Of a stretch of 64,000 nt of DNA, positions 38,901 to 50,547 are shown piece by piece. The notes under the pieces were generated by a model. It saw nothing but the letters and a program-made list of their open reading frames with translations. It searched no databases and had not been told where the DNA came from. Positions within the stretch are counted from its first letter, which is position 1, and each line of letters starts with the position of its first letter. The position numbers were made by a program, and so were the translations under genes. Source of the DNA: Channa striata. Taxonomy: Eukaryota > Chordata > Actinopteri > Anabantiformes > Channidae. The DNA lies in the NCBI GenBank assembly GCA_033026295.1, contig CM065170.1, positions 10,570,040 to 10,634,039 on the forward strand, given 5' to 3'.

Positions 38901-41302
38901 ACTTTGTCCACCCTGTTAAAGAGAAAAATACAGAGCATTTTTAAAATAATTTTATTTACACAGTCCATAATTATAACGCAGCTTCTTACTTTGTGCCATT
39001 TTAACACTTTAATTTTACAAATAAGTGATCAATACCAAACTGTTATTCATCATCATTGTGAGTGAGCAAAATTAATTCTGTATAAACACTGAAATACAAA
39101 TTTTACAATAAAATAGGCTTTGGAAAGTTATGCTATGTGCATTTTGACTCTGATTTATACATGTATCTTCCTGATGTGGTCTGCATGTCCTTATTTCTAC
39201 TTCATGTATGTTAAAGAGGCAGCTTAATCCCCAGGGACATGGCACTGCATAAACCACAGATACCAGCGTTCGCTGACCCGCACACACAACACCTGGACGG
39301 CTGGACTGTATGTGACATACTAGGAAACAAACATCCGTTAAATCACTGTCACTCGTGTGTGCTTGAGACATTTGACTGCACATCTCCTTCGGTGTTCAAG
39401 TAAATGTGAGCTGGAATTAAGTGAAATAATGACTAGTCCCTATTTCAGAATTTATAAAAGTAAAACACTGAGTGCAGGCAGCTTGAAAAACATTTAGTCG
39501 ACAATAAGAACGCTTTCACCTCTTGTTGATTCATCTTCAATGGGCTGTTTGAAAAGTGTAATGTCTCTGAAGGTACAGAGGAAAAGCACCACTTTGTCAT
39601 TTTCGTTTCTGATCGGAGCCACCTGCATGTAAAGCCATATTGGTGTTCCTGCAGGAAACATTGAAATAAGAGCTCTGTCAGTCTGTGAAAAACAAATGTT
39701 GTTGTAATCATTACTTGATTGTTCAATAAACTTTTCATCTTGCATTTTTGTGTTTTCAAAAAAAACATATGTCACTTCATACCGACACTCACTATTCTTT
39801 GTATAGAGCAGCACCTCATAGAAATTGGACTCGTAGGTGTCAAAGGTTTGTCGGATTTTGTCTATAGTCTTCTTATCTGTCAGGTCACCATACATGAAAC
39901 TGCAAAATAATTAGAGAAAAAAGACTAAATCAAAAGCGGGTATGTTGCTATCAGCAGGAAATTAAATACAGACAAGTGAAGTAGAATAAGCAGTTATGCA
40001 TAAAACAATATTTATTTGTAATGAGATTTAGGATGTATACTACAAACGTTCATCTTACTTGCATGTACTGCTCTTGTGCATGACTTCAGCTCTGTGGTAA
40101 CCGGACAGTTTGCAGAATCCATCGTTGCTGTATACAACTGGCCACTCCACAATCTGTGCATTTCCCAAGAGAAAACTGGTTTCTGAAATGACAAAATGCA
40201 AAAAAACAAGTGTGAAACTAAACAGCTGCAGACAGAGTTGCCTGTTAAACAGCGTGTTTACGTTTTTGTACACAAAAGAATCCTCATCAAAAGTGGAAAT
40301 ATGGGATTTTTCTGTGACCATTGAAATATTTTTTTATCAAATTATGGATTTTTTTACATAACTGAGCCGAGGCTTCACAAACGTATATTTTTATTTACAA
40401 TGTTCATTTAAACTAGTAATCACACGGGGTCAGTGAGCTAAATATAGTTGTTGATGAAATGTTTATGTTCAACCCGTAATGCAAATTTATTATTGATGAG
40501 GAGCTGTAAGGTTCTCCAGCTTCACAACAGTTTAGAGAAAGCTGCAGTCTCCAGAGAAATGATTGAGGATATTTTCTACATATTAAATTGCACAGTCTAC
40601 AGTAAGATCTGCAGAACTAGTTCACGATAACAGTATTTGAACTCTTGACTGTTTTGCTGAGACAAGGCACCTTTCTAAAAATAATACAACACACTAACCA
40701 TATGCCACAGGGATAAAATCCTATAAAGTGCTGTTTAGTCAGCACATTATCCATCCTTCAAAATAATTTATGAGATCTTCTCATATTTCGTGTCTCACTG
40801 TTTATGTTCAAATGGGTGACAACAAAGAAAGAATTTTGTCTTCTGCAAGCCTAAAAATACACTTCAACTTATTCTTCCAGAAAGAGAAAATATAAAAATA
40901 ACGGACAAATTCGGCTTTAAAACAGGATATTAAAACGTGAAATACACCTGCTCTTCAGTCTCACCTAAAGCACATAAAAGCTCTTTTCTCCTCAGGGAGA
41001 CACAGAAAACCTGATGGTTTCTATAGCCAACAAACAGATCTGAGGAAACTGGGACAACCACTCATAATGCCTCGGTACTTATGAAATCTGGGCCCATTAA
41101 TTGTTCTTGATTCTTTCCATTTAGTGCCGGATAAACAACATCCCTGGTTCACTTCAGCAGCCCAGTCCTGGGTTTTACACAAGTCCAATCAACGTCCAAG
41201 TCCTGTTTCCCTGTCAAATGGAAACTCACCGCTGGAGCGTCGGACGATGTTCTCCAGGAAAGTGTTCTGCGGAGCGACCAGTCCTCTCTTGCCCCCATGC
41301 AT
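29909..41302 (-). CDS. kcnh5: Voltage-gated K+ channel EAG2 (Kv10.2), complete in 11 exons
   Basis: Pore-forming subunit of a plasma-membrane potassium channel of the ether-a-go-go family. Exons in transcript order: 41302-41230, 40182-40059, 39899-39793, 39648-39520, 38912-38797, 38369-37977, 37148-36719, 33932-33733, 33431-33179, 32961-32765, 31036-29909; 3150 nt, 1049 residues (human ~988). Domains: PAS cap and PAS (1-~135, starting MHGGKRGLVAPQNTF), S1-S3 (~205-300), arginine-rich S4 (~322-339), S5, pore with GFG at ~435-437, S6, C-linker, cyclic-nucleotide-binding homology domain (~550-640), and a long tail holding KTDSCDSGITKSDLR and a C-terminal coiled coil. The N-terminus (M-x-GGKRGL) and TLFKQPIED favour KCNH5 over KCNH1. 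The extra length lies in a Gly/Ala/Ser/Glu-rich linker of the last exon (~730-900). An Asn codon (AAT) spans the exon 2/3 junction where mammals have Ser. Start context and upstream CpG content fit the first ATG. Confidence 0.95.
31037..32764 (-). other. kcnh5: kcnh5 intron before the last coding exon; nothing notable
   Basis: AT-rich noncoding DNA with no repeat that I recognise and no convincing extra exon. Confidence 0.5.
33933..36718 (-). other. kcnh5: Large kcnh5 intron
   Basis: 2.8 kb between the pore exon and the C-linker exon. A less AT-rich part at about 35940-36130 lacks frames and could be a conserved noncoding element, but only an alignment could show that. Another mixed-composition patch is 34540-34960. 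Confidence 0.45.
37200..37275. repeat. AT-only low-complexity tract
   Basis: Irregular TATAAT/ATAATAT repeats in the kcnh5 intron just upstream (in transcript sense) of the S4-pore exon. They are capable of self-pairing, but no functional meaning is apparent. Confidence 0.8.
38545..38675 (+). mobile_element. LINE/SINE 3'-tail fragment (L2/CR1-type teleost repeat)
   Basis: The stretch has 'gatagactggtgactgg', 'ccagggtgtgacc' and 'gctgggataggctccagccc', ending in 'ggttacagatgatggatgg'. This ordered set is a very common 3' tail of teleost non-LTR elements and the SINEs that borrow it. Only the tail is present, as expected of a 5'-truncated insertion. It lies in the kcnh5 intron 38370-38796. Confidence 0.65.
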
Positions 41303-42795
41303 TATGAGGGTTCGGTACCGCTCGGTACCGCTCGGTGGTCCCACTGATGGTCCCTCCAGTCCGCGGTCCACCAGAGACCTGAGCGTGGACTCCCCACGTC
41401 AAGTTAACTGTAACTAAAAGGCGCATATCCGGGTTTGGTGTTTGGAAAATAAAACCTCAAGGTCCAATGCGGCAGTTGTTTCAGTGAAAGCACAAAGTGA
41501 CAACTACGGATTAATCTGATGTAAACAGAAGTTATTTATTAGTTGAATTGTATTTATTTATTATCTATTTATTATTATCCTCAAACCGTAATTTCACTGC
41601 GCGCTCACAGAAACACTGTGCAAAAGCAAAATATTTACAAAATTTACAAAAAGGCTTTTCTCTATAACAGCAAAAGCTGAGTTACAAAAAATCAAACACA
41701 TAACTCTTCACATATTCCAGCATTAGCCTTCATTGAATTAATAAACACATTCGAGACTTTTATTTTGAAAGAACCCCTACTCGTTTCCGTATGTAACAAT
41801 TTTTGTTTGGTGTCTCATTTCTTTTACGATTCGTCTTTAATACGCATAAAGGTTTTTTTTTATGTAATATCTAAAAACATAGCTAATGTTGGGGCTATAA
41901 TTTGGCTATATTATCCCCTGCTATACATTATTAAAAATACTATAATAACATTATTTTGTCTGAATAAATTAAATGTGAATGAGTGTGTTTTTAATCACGT
42001 CAACCCGTGTCATCTGGATTTTTTAAACTCCAATTTGAGTAAACTATTCCCTTCTATACATATGTAGCCTGTCATCAGAAATTCATGACGGTGGAAATTT
42101 CATGTAAAGTAAGTAGCTCAATTACAATCTAAGTAGGGCTAGTGTGCACAAACTGCTCTACTGCTACAAAATTGTTTTTCAAATTTTATGTTGCTTCCCT
42201 ATTTCACTACATGTCAGAGTCAGAGATGGAGCACAAGATGTTGTCATAGCAACAAGCCCTTAAGCCCAAACCTGCAGAAGTGCAGGTCTTCTCAAAGTTG
42301 GATGGATTATGACCAGGACATTTTAAAATGAATACTGATTTTCAGATATAACTCACTCACTTTCCCCAGAGAAATATATATAGTATTATTATATAGAAAA
42401 AATGATATATGTGGGTATGATATATCCATCTATTTCTGGATGGAAAAACACATCCTTTTAAAAAGAACAATCACATTCACATAACAATCCCAATCCTGAT
42501 ACAAAATAAAATGTAAACAAAATATACATTTGCATAATAAACAAACAACATACTTTGAAATACACTGAACTAAAAGATATAAACTTCATGATATATGCAA
42601 ATTTCTTGTGCACTTTTTGAAGATAGTTTAACTATTCTAGATTAATAGCAGGCTTCACTGGAGACAGTGGCAACAATGACGAGATGATGTGCGCAATTGA
42701 CTCTTCCGCATTCCTAAACCTAAACAGCTGAAAACGGGCTGCTTTACTTCCGTTGTATGTCATTACATTGGAACAGTGGCAAAACTGGAGCTTTT
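41303..42795. other. kcnh5 promoter side and kcnh5-sgpp1 spacer
   Basis: The kcnh5 5' UTR and promoter should lie here on the minus strand. The first ~150 bases past the start codon are the most CpG-containing part and hold an 11-bp-spaced duplication (cggtaccgct repeated at about 41315-41335). Beyond about 41460 the DNA is AT-rich, with no gene seen. Confidence 0.4.
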
Positions 42796-43035
42796 GTAGC
42801 ATGTTCGTGTTCAGTGCAAGAACAGAAACACTTGTCCTTTCACTCCAAAACTTAAAAAAGAATGAGGCGAGACAAATGACCAAGTTTTAAGGTGCAAAAA
42901 GGGAGAACGTGCGTTTGTAGTGAGCACTTCACTGTGGAGGCACCAGTCATCTCAATAAACACAACTGTAACCCTGCCGCTGATGCTTCTCAAACGGACCA
43001 CGATTGTGTTTCCCACCCATTGCAGGTAAGAAGTA
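42796..43035 (+). pseudogene. Possible decayed THAP-domain exon (relic)
   Basis: One plus-strand frame starting at 42796 gives ACSCSVQEQKHLSFHSK, then stops at 42853-42855 (TAA) and 42877-42879 (TGA), then KGRTCVCSEHF and, about 25 residues on, LKRTTIVFPTHC followed by a GT donor-like site. The order Cys...SFH...(W position, now TGA)...CSEHF...xVPTxF-like end follows the THAP zinc finger. Many fish DNA transposons and domesticated genes carry THAP domains. With two stops and an atypical first Cys pair this would be a fossil. Chance resemblance cannot be ruled out. Confidence 0.35.
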
Positions 43036-43559
43036 ATAAGAAAAATGAAGTAAAACATTAGCTTTAATGTAATATAAATGGCTGATATTGCAGAATTTCA
43101 TTTTCAGTCTGTTTTTGTTGGCTCTAATGTAACGCTAACCAACTTAGGCCTCAGGTTAGAGTAGCAAGATTCACATACTTTAAACTATTGCTCATAACAG
43201 TAATTAATACATAACGGTTATATGTCCTTGTTTGTGATGCGATCTGTGTGTGAGAGACACGGAGTTATGAAATTGGGCGTAATATCGCATGAAAATATTA
43301 AGACATGCTGTTAAAATACAACAACCTCTCTAAACGTCCTGCTTTATGAACGTTTCTCATGATAACAATATAAATACAATAATTTTATTGTTCATCAGAG
43401 AGGTTAAAAACACTCCTGCAATCCATCATTGCTGTGTCAGTGCCTTGTACAGTGTTAAGCAGAACCAGGGTTACGTATTTTTAACTTCTTACTGTGAAAA
43501 AGCTCTATTCGGACTAAATTATTTGTCCATTATTCACATTTCCATGTCAGCATGTTACT

Positions 43560-44013
43560 CTCAGTCGCGTTTAAACGCCAGGGCCCGTGTTTTTGGAGCG
43601 GCCTCGGCAGGTGGCGCTGTTCGGACATCCTGTGCTTTGGCCGATTGACATTAAGTCACACGAAGAAGAAACCAAACCGGCGAAGAAAAAAAACAAAGCT
43701 CCATCAACATCGGTTTGACGCAGCTAGGTTGTAGCTGTTATGAATATTATCAAGAAGTAATGGTTAACTGTAACGGACTTTGGATGTTGTCGTCCAGAAC
43801 GTCCACGCCGATGTATAAAGTCGGCGTTTTGAATCCAGATACCCTGTAGCAGTCAAGTATATCTGTTCCGTATTTTTAGCTAATTTCTTATTTAGTTCAA
43901 GGGAAATGTGGCATCCGGTGAGCTGCACCACTTAAAGCTTCGTCCATGAACAGGAACTCTGTGTTTACACCGGGACTGAGTCGGATATTTTAAACGTATT
44001 TTTGTTTTACATC
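43560..44013 (+). promoter_or_regulatory. sgpp1: sgpp1 5' region (promoter and 5' UTR, inferred)
   Basis: CpG dinucleotides become frequent from about 43560 into the first coding exon, as at many TATA-less vertebrate promoters. A transcription start cannot be placed. No ATG opens a longer frame into the coding sequence. Confidence 0.4.
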
Positions 44014-47000
44014 ATGGAGAACGACTTAGTGAAGAAGTTTGTGCACATTTGTAATTATCTTCAAGATCCCAACCACGTCGCGAGGTTCCAGAGATTCTGC
44101 GGGGTTCAAGGGACGTTCCATGATAAATCCACCAAGCCGGACAGCGGCGAGTCGCAGCCGGACTGTCCGGGGCTGAGGAAGAGGGTCCAGCAGGGGGGGC
44201 AGAGCTCAGATGTCGGTGACTTTAATGGAGCAGCCGGGGAAGACACGGTGCCGCAGGTTAACGGGATGCAGGGTGACGCTTCCGAAGGGCCTGGCAGAGC
44301 TTCGGCAGCGGCTGATGTCGATTTCGACACCGCCAGAGCAAAACCGCTCCGGAGAAACTCTCTGACTGGAGATGTAGGTCAGGAGTTCCTGATCCACAAC
44401 AAGTTTCTCTTCTACCTCTTCACGTTTGGGACCGAGTTGGGAAACGAGATGTTCTTCATCGTCTTCTTCCCTTTCCTCTTTTGGAACATCGACGCCCTGG
44501 TCAGCCGGAGACTGATCGTGGTCTGGGCCTGGAACCTGTTCGTAGGACAGTCCACTAAGGACATGGTCCGCTGGTCCCGGCCGGCCTCCCCACCTGTGGT
44601 GAAGGTGGAGGTCTTCTACAACTCTGAGTACAGCATGCCGTCCACACATGCAATGACAGGGACAGCCATACCGTTCTGTCTCTTCATGCTGACCTATGGA
44701 CGATGGCAGGTGAGCACAGAATTCAATGTAGTGTGGAAATGTATGTCACGGCTTGAGTGTTAAAGGTTGCATAACAATGCCCAGAAGGAGGTGAACTGAA
44801 CAGGATCCCAGAAATCTCTGGGAGTTACTCTTCTGCAATTTTCAGCAACTTGTAAATTACTCACCAGTTTACAAGTTTTAGCTTTTTGAATGTTAATATT
44901 TGCAGAATTTATTCATGGCTAATTGGTAGAGCACTGGGTTGGAGTGCAGAAGGCCATCACCAGCTGTGGCCCCCCTCCAGCCTCCAAGGGCAATCTTGGT
45001 GCTGGTCCTGCACCCGGATAAGATGGGAGACAATGGCAAATCACATGCCAAATCATTGTGCAAAATATATTCTGCTGTGGCGACCCTTGAAGGGACAAGC
45101 CGAAAGTCCTTGGATCTATTCATCTGTCATTCTTATTTAAATGTTTTGAGTTTTTTCTTTTGTATTGGCCAAAACAAACTGGAGATTTCCTCTTGGGGTT
45201 TGAGAAATCATGATAGCCTCAGACAGTTAACAATAATGAGTTGCAGCCCTCGATTGCTTGGTAGTGCTAAAGCACCAAAGGCGTAGTTGGAAACCAAACA
45301 GAGCTGCGGATTCCCACCCCTGACTTAAAGGGTACTTTTTTTATTGTCGGGTTACAGGTTACAGATGAGCCACAGATGAGCTTTATGTTTGTCAGTTTGT
45401 TAAAAGTAAATGGCCAACTGCCTATAAATCCCACTTAATCCCTGTTTCCCAGTTTTTTAAGCTTTACAGCTCCATGGTTAATAAAAAGAAGAGAATACAT
45501 GTACCTGAGTTATATTAGATGGTTGCATTGTGGATGCTTCCTACAAGGCAACAAACATTCCACAGTTTAAGCCAATCATCCAGATGTGACAGGGTGTGTC
45601 AGATAGGTACAGATGAGGAGGGTAATGATAGAATTGTTAACAAAAACACACTTCCACTGTTTTCAGTGAAAGAGATCAACCAGTGAACCTGATTAAGGGA
45701 AAGCGAAAGTGTTGCATTAAGTCTTAGTAAAGGGCTCCTTCTGAGGTATTGAACTGCAGTGGTGCCAGTAAACAAAATAAGATTAATGGATGACAGAATG
45801 CAAATGGTCACATGCTTGAATGTTGTTTCTGGTTCTGAGGAAGGGGACTTGGGACGTTTTTAGAAGAATGTAATGTAGTATGAGGCTGGTCAGAAAACTT
45901 CAAAGTGGTGAAACGTATTGTCACCTATTGATATGCTGGACAGCTGTAGGCCACTTACCTAAAATATAAGCGGATAACAGTTTTTTTCTGAAATAAACAA
46001 AATTTTCTTGAGGAACTCTAAAAGTTATTTATGTTAGGAACAACTCAGATGCAATGAAGATGATTTGTCAAATAAAGTCACTTTGGTATGGAAAAAAAAA
46101 GGAAGTAACAGAGGGAAAGAACATAGAAAACAACAGACTGAAGGGTCACTGCCAGAAAGGAAAAGCAGAGCATTAGTAAAGTTTTTGTTGTTGTACACCT
46201 GCAAGGACCAGTTGAACCTTTATACATTCTAGTCATGGTCAACAGGATGTTAGGGGTTTGAGTAAAGGAGTGCCTTTTCCAGAAAATCATGGTTTAGAAT
46301 CTTGTATCTTTACAAACCTCATGCGCAGGCTAACACTTTTTCTAATATCTGTTATTAGTTTTTAATGCCCTGTCTTTATGCTGTTTCTGATAGTATCCGT
46401 TCCTCTTCGGCTTTTGTGTGGCCCTGAGCTGGAGTGTCCTGGTCTGTGTGAGCAGAGTCTACATGGGAATGCATTCTGTACTGGTAAGTATATTAAAAAC
46501 ATGCATAATAAATAATGTGTTAATGAAATTTGACTTAAATTAAAATAATGTGATGCTGTTGAACACAGTGCCTTCAGTGTCATGTGTAGTTCCTGCCCAA
46601 AATAGCAATGACCACATCTACATCATACTGTAGGAAAATAAAACTGTGCCAATTTTATATTTCTCTTAGTAGACCAACGCATGTAAAAAAATAATAAAAA
46701 ACTATATCATAATTAGTTAATTTATCTGAAGTATTTATTGCATTTTTACACATTTCAACAAACAAATTGTATTAGGGATACGTTCCTGTCAAATGTTTCA
46801 TGCTGATAAATCACACAAGAATTTAAACCACATAGGTAATAGAGAATTATCTCTTATCTATCAGCAGCTCACCTGATATTACAGGAGCTTTTTTATGACT
46901 CCAAGTAAATGAAACATTGTGGTGAACAACATGTTGTAGTGCCACCTAAAGGGTGGGAAGCAGATCATTTTATGTGTGATACTGGTGCTTGTTCACAAAT

Positions 47001-47641
47001 TATACATATTTTTTATAAGACTTTTAAAAGGTGTAAATAAGAGTATAACACTATACTGGTTTACAGTAACGTCTGTCTCTTTGTTGCAGGAGGTAATCAC
47101 TGGCTTCCTGTACAGCCTTCTTGTTCTAGCCTTCTTCCAGCCAATTTTGGACAGGATTGACACCTTCTACATGACGGGCCAGTATGCTCCACTTGTGGTT
47201 GTTGTCTCACATGTGGGCCTGGGACTTGTGGCTTTCTCGCTGGATTCCTGGAGTACCTCTCGTGGGGACACAGCTCAGGCCCTGGGCACTGGGGCAGGAG
47301 CTGCTTTGGCTAGCTACGTGAACTGCCAGCTCGGGCTGCTGCTGGATCCACCACTGTCCGCGCTTCCTCTTACTTTACCAACCATCAGCACTGGCTTGGT
47401 GATTCGCTCCCTGCTGCGCTTCCTCATTGGAGTCACTGTCCTTCTCATCACGAGAATGGTTATGAAAGCAGTGACTGTTCCCTTCTTATGTCGAGTGTTT
47501 GGGCTCCCGTCGGATGATGTAAGACAGGCAAGGCAGCACATGAAAATCGAGTTGCCGTACCGTTACATTGTCTATGGTGTAGTGGGCTTTAGTTGTGTAT
47601 GTTTTGTGCCTCTGTCCTTTAGGATCCTAAACCTCGCCTGA
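44014..47641 (+). CDS. sgpp1: Sphingosine-1-phosphate phosphatase 1, complete in 3 exons
   Basis: Endoplasmic-reticulum lipid phosphatase that removes the phosphate from sphingosine-1-phosphate, feeding sphingosine to ceramide synthesis and ending S1P signalling. Exons 44014-44709, 46394-46483, 47090-47641; 445 residues (human ~441). The start is the first ATG in frame, with A at -3 and G at +4. The N-terminus has the family's VARFQRxCGV block (~22-31) and RRNSLTGD (~113-120). PAP2 motifs: Lys182...Arg189-Pro190 (KDMVRWSRP), PSTH with His212, and SRVYMGMHSVL-E with Arg253, His259 and Glu263. The last position is Asp in the usual SRxxxxxHxxxD, so Glu263, encoded by the first codon of exon 3, is unusual. 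Several hydrophobic segments follow to the C-terminus. The gene is divergent from kcnh5. Confidence 0.95.
44913..45112 (+). mobile_element. SINE with tRNA-like head and RTE-LINE-related body and tail
   Basis: It begins with an A-box-like tggctaattggtagagc and an anticodon-arm-like gcagaaggcc. Its middle (ggtgctggtcctgcacccgg and the next ~40 bases) parallels the 5' leader of the RTE LINE at 12205-12290. Its end, gctgtggcgacccttgaagg...gccgaaag, parallels the LINE 3' end at 15265-15295. It is therefore a non-autonomous element that could use RTE machinery. It lies in sgpp1 intron 1. No clear target duplication was found; the B box is degenerate. Confidence 0.65.
45113..46393 (+). other. sgpp1: sgpp1 intron 1, distal part
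   Basis: Noncoding, AT-rich. No further exon or clear repeat was seen, apart from short oligo-A/T runs. Confidence 0.5.
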
Positions 47642-48775
47642 GTGTTGTGTGCATGTACTGCTGCAGCAGTTGGTTACATGCTGCTTATATAGACAGAAGA
47701 TTAAGGTTTTGTTTCTGCTTGAAAGAAACTGATTTAAAGGGAAAGTCTGATGATCATGTAATTTTTTTTACTACTGTCAACAAATATGACAAAAACAACA
47801 CTGGCCAGATCCCATTGAGCCACAGCTTTTTCTACAATAACACGCAAGTGAGTCCCACAGCTGCACACATTTCTTCAACAAACTGCCATTTCATCTAGTC
47901 CCCCTAAAATGCAATATTTACTCCAATGTGAGTAATGTCAACTAAAATCTAGCTATTTTAGGAAACTACATAAACAGTAAACTATATACCTGTGTGACCC
48001 ATTCGTAAAGATTTATATCTTCATTAGCTCTATTGTCCTTGGGCCTGAGAGCCACAAACTGGAAAATCAGTATTAAGGGATAGGTTGACAGTAAAAAAAA
48101 ATGAATATCATATGTGTCATCATTCAATGTTCAACAAATTTAAGTGTTAACTGGAACTTTTCAAATACAAAATCTTTCAGACGCACTGTAATGACATTTG
48201 TCTTCATTAATAAGGAACCTGTTGCTCTCACTTGTCATTTGTTGTCATGTTAAATGTAAAACAACCTGGAGGCAATACAGTGTTCTATGTATTTGACCTG
48301 TCAGGTGTCAGGATAGTTAATAATCTGTGTTTAAGTCATGATTTTCCTTTGAGCAGGACTGCTGTTTCCTCACTGTGTTTTACCTCACCATGGTCAGCGT
48401 TACCTTGTCGCCTTCTTTTTATACTTTTCTTTTGCTACATTGTTTGAGTATCATTTTTTAAATTTAAAATAAGTGTTGCCTGAAATAATCATTTGAAGAT
48501 TTAGAATGAAAAACCAAATATATTTGATAAAATATTTTTATCATCTTAACTATCTTGCTAAAATATTAATACAACTAAACCTTTTACATAATGCATCATA
48601 TAGAGACACTGACCTTAGCACTTAACCAACTGTTTTAATTGTTGTGTTTTTTTTCCAGTTCTGATGTACCTGTAATGATTTGGAATAACATTCATGTCAG
48701 ATATGAATACCAGTAGTAGTCATTAGTACACATTAGTGTGTAAGGAATATTTATTGGTCTAAAATTGCAATAAAC
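47642..48775 (+). other. sgpp1: sgpp1 3' UTR with poly(A) signal
   Basis: About 1.1 kb from the TGA to AATAAA at 48769-48774 (tgcaataaacgg), the first good signal with a moderately T-rich region after it. A further AATAAA lies near 48830. No coding frame. Confidence 0.5.
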
Positions 48776-49340
48776 GGTCATCTTTATCTGTTATGCAGGA
48801 ACTGTAAGTAAATGTGGAAACAATTAAAAATAAAATATTACAAGGAAAACATTTTAATGTTTTTTTTTATGTCTTGGATATTTGACTATCTGCATCAATG
48901 AATAACAAGAAGCCAGAATGTTTTGCAGACATCACAAACAAAACAAAATATACTGCTCTGAAACTAAAGACAGTAACATTTTAAGAAGTGTGTCATATTA
49001 CCCTGGTGATTAACCCGTGATTCATCAGAAAGTAATCAACAATTGTAAATAAGCATATTATTGTAATAAAGTTGGGCCTGTTAACAAGATGATAACAGGA
49101 AAAGTATATTACTAGTGAAAGTTTTGTTCCAGCAAGGAAGTTCAGCACTAAACTAAATGGTCAACCAAATTTATTTTTAATTTCTTTGTAATGTTTTGTA
49201 TGTTTGCAGTAGTAACACTACGGAATTATTCTTAGAATTATTATTGTATTTTTTTTTATTTATTCAAAATTTAAAAAAAAAACATGAAACACCTCTGCTA
49301 GCACTTTGCTTTGATGTTATCTCATTGTCTTAGTTCTTTG

Positions 49341-49402
49341 CTGCCTTGTAAGTTACTTTTGATAAACGTGTCTGCCAAATGACAATGTAAATGTCATTTT
49401 AT
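49341..49402 (+). repeat. Teleost SINE 3'-tail fragment
   Basis: Reads ttgtaagttacttttgata...gtctgccaaatgacaatgtaaatg, a diverged form of the common fish tail TAAGTCGCTTTGGATAAAAG...GTCTGCTAAATGAC, which occurs in better form at 60830-60870. It is a 5'-truncated copy. Confidence 0.6.
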
Positions 49403-50540
49403 TTTTGATAATTTAAAATACATAAGGTCAGCAGTCAGGGACTTTATGCTGTGCATATGTTTTGCTCTTTACACCACATAGCACATTTGGTTCATGTTTA
49501 ACCTTTGAGCACCTTAGATAAAGTCTTTATCTGGCTTGTGACACACATGTACATTCAGCCTAATAAAAAGATTTTCTCTTTGCTGTTGTCCTAAGTTGAA
49601 CTTTGGTTGGTGGCCTGTTTTCTGCACCTAAATCGAATGATTCCACAGAGGTCAGTACATGTCCTGATACTCCCTTAACAATCCTTTCCAGGACAAAGAT
49701 TCCTTTTGTGATTATTGTCTTTTTAATAATAAGGTATCATTCACATAGACCTTTGATCTTTTTAGGTAATACCTTCTCCTTTTTTTTCTCTTTTCTTATT
49801 TGTTTAAACACTGGTTACTCAGATGTGGTTCATTTTATTTTTGAAGCTAAACATTTTCATTGATAAACCACAGGAGTAGTCGCTGGGATTAAGGGTAATA
49901 ATAATAAAGGGTAACATCTGTTACATGTCTATAAGGTACAGCAAAATCAAACTTATGCGATCTAATACAGAAATCCTGCAGTAAATTACAAGAACAATTG
50001 AGTCATAAAGAGCTTGTTCTTTACAGGCATTGCATTTAGATTAAAATGGGAAAAATGCAAGGGGAACTTAATTTTAAAGCAGTGTTAGAAATACTGGTGG
50101 TGCAAAAACAGTACAAGAAAAGTGGAAGTACTTACTGAAATTTAAATATTAGATGTTATTTGTAAATGTATATAAGTGAAATTAGTTCAAGAATGTTGGG
50201 GGCCACACACAGAAAATATGTGTATGCATTTTTAGAGACTTGATGTCAAACTAAAATAGACCAGCAGAATTATGTACCTGTGATTCTGGCACTACTAAGA
50301 AGTGGTGGAAGAAGTGTTTACATCTTATACAGCATAACACAAGTATAATTATTACTATCACAGAGAGACACACAGACAAACAACCATTCACACCTTAAGT
50401 CACATTAATTAATTCTTCACGGATTAATAATGTTCTTTATTACTTTCTTTTTATCTTTAAATAAATTTGGTTAAACACATTTAGCTCTCTCACAGTGACT
50501 CCAACTCCAACAACAGGCGCTGAAATTAGCCAACCTTTAT
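49403..50540. other. sgpp1-abcd4 spacer
   Basis: AT-rich intergenic DNA with no recognisable gene or repeat family. Confidence 0.4.
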
Positions 50541-50547
50541 TTTGAAA

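Noticed and set aside
42632..42883. 83-codon minus-strand frame
   Set aside because: No family resemblance; the plus strand has the THAP-like pattern instead.
44919..44990. tRNA gene
   Set aside because: Only the A-box half looks tRNA-like, the B box is degraded and no cloverleaf forms; it is a SINE head.
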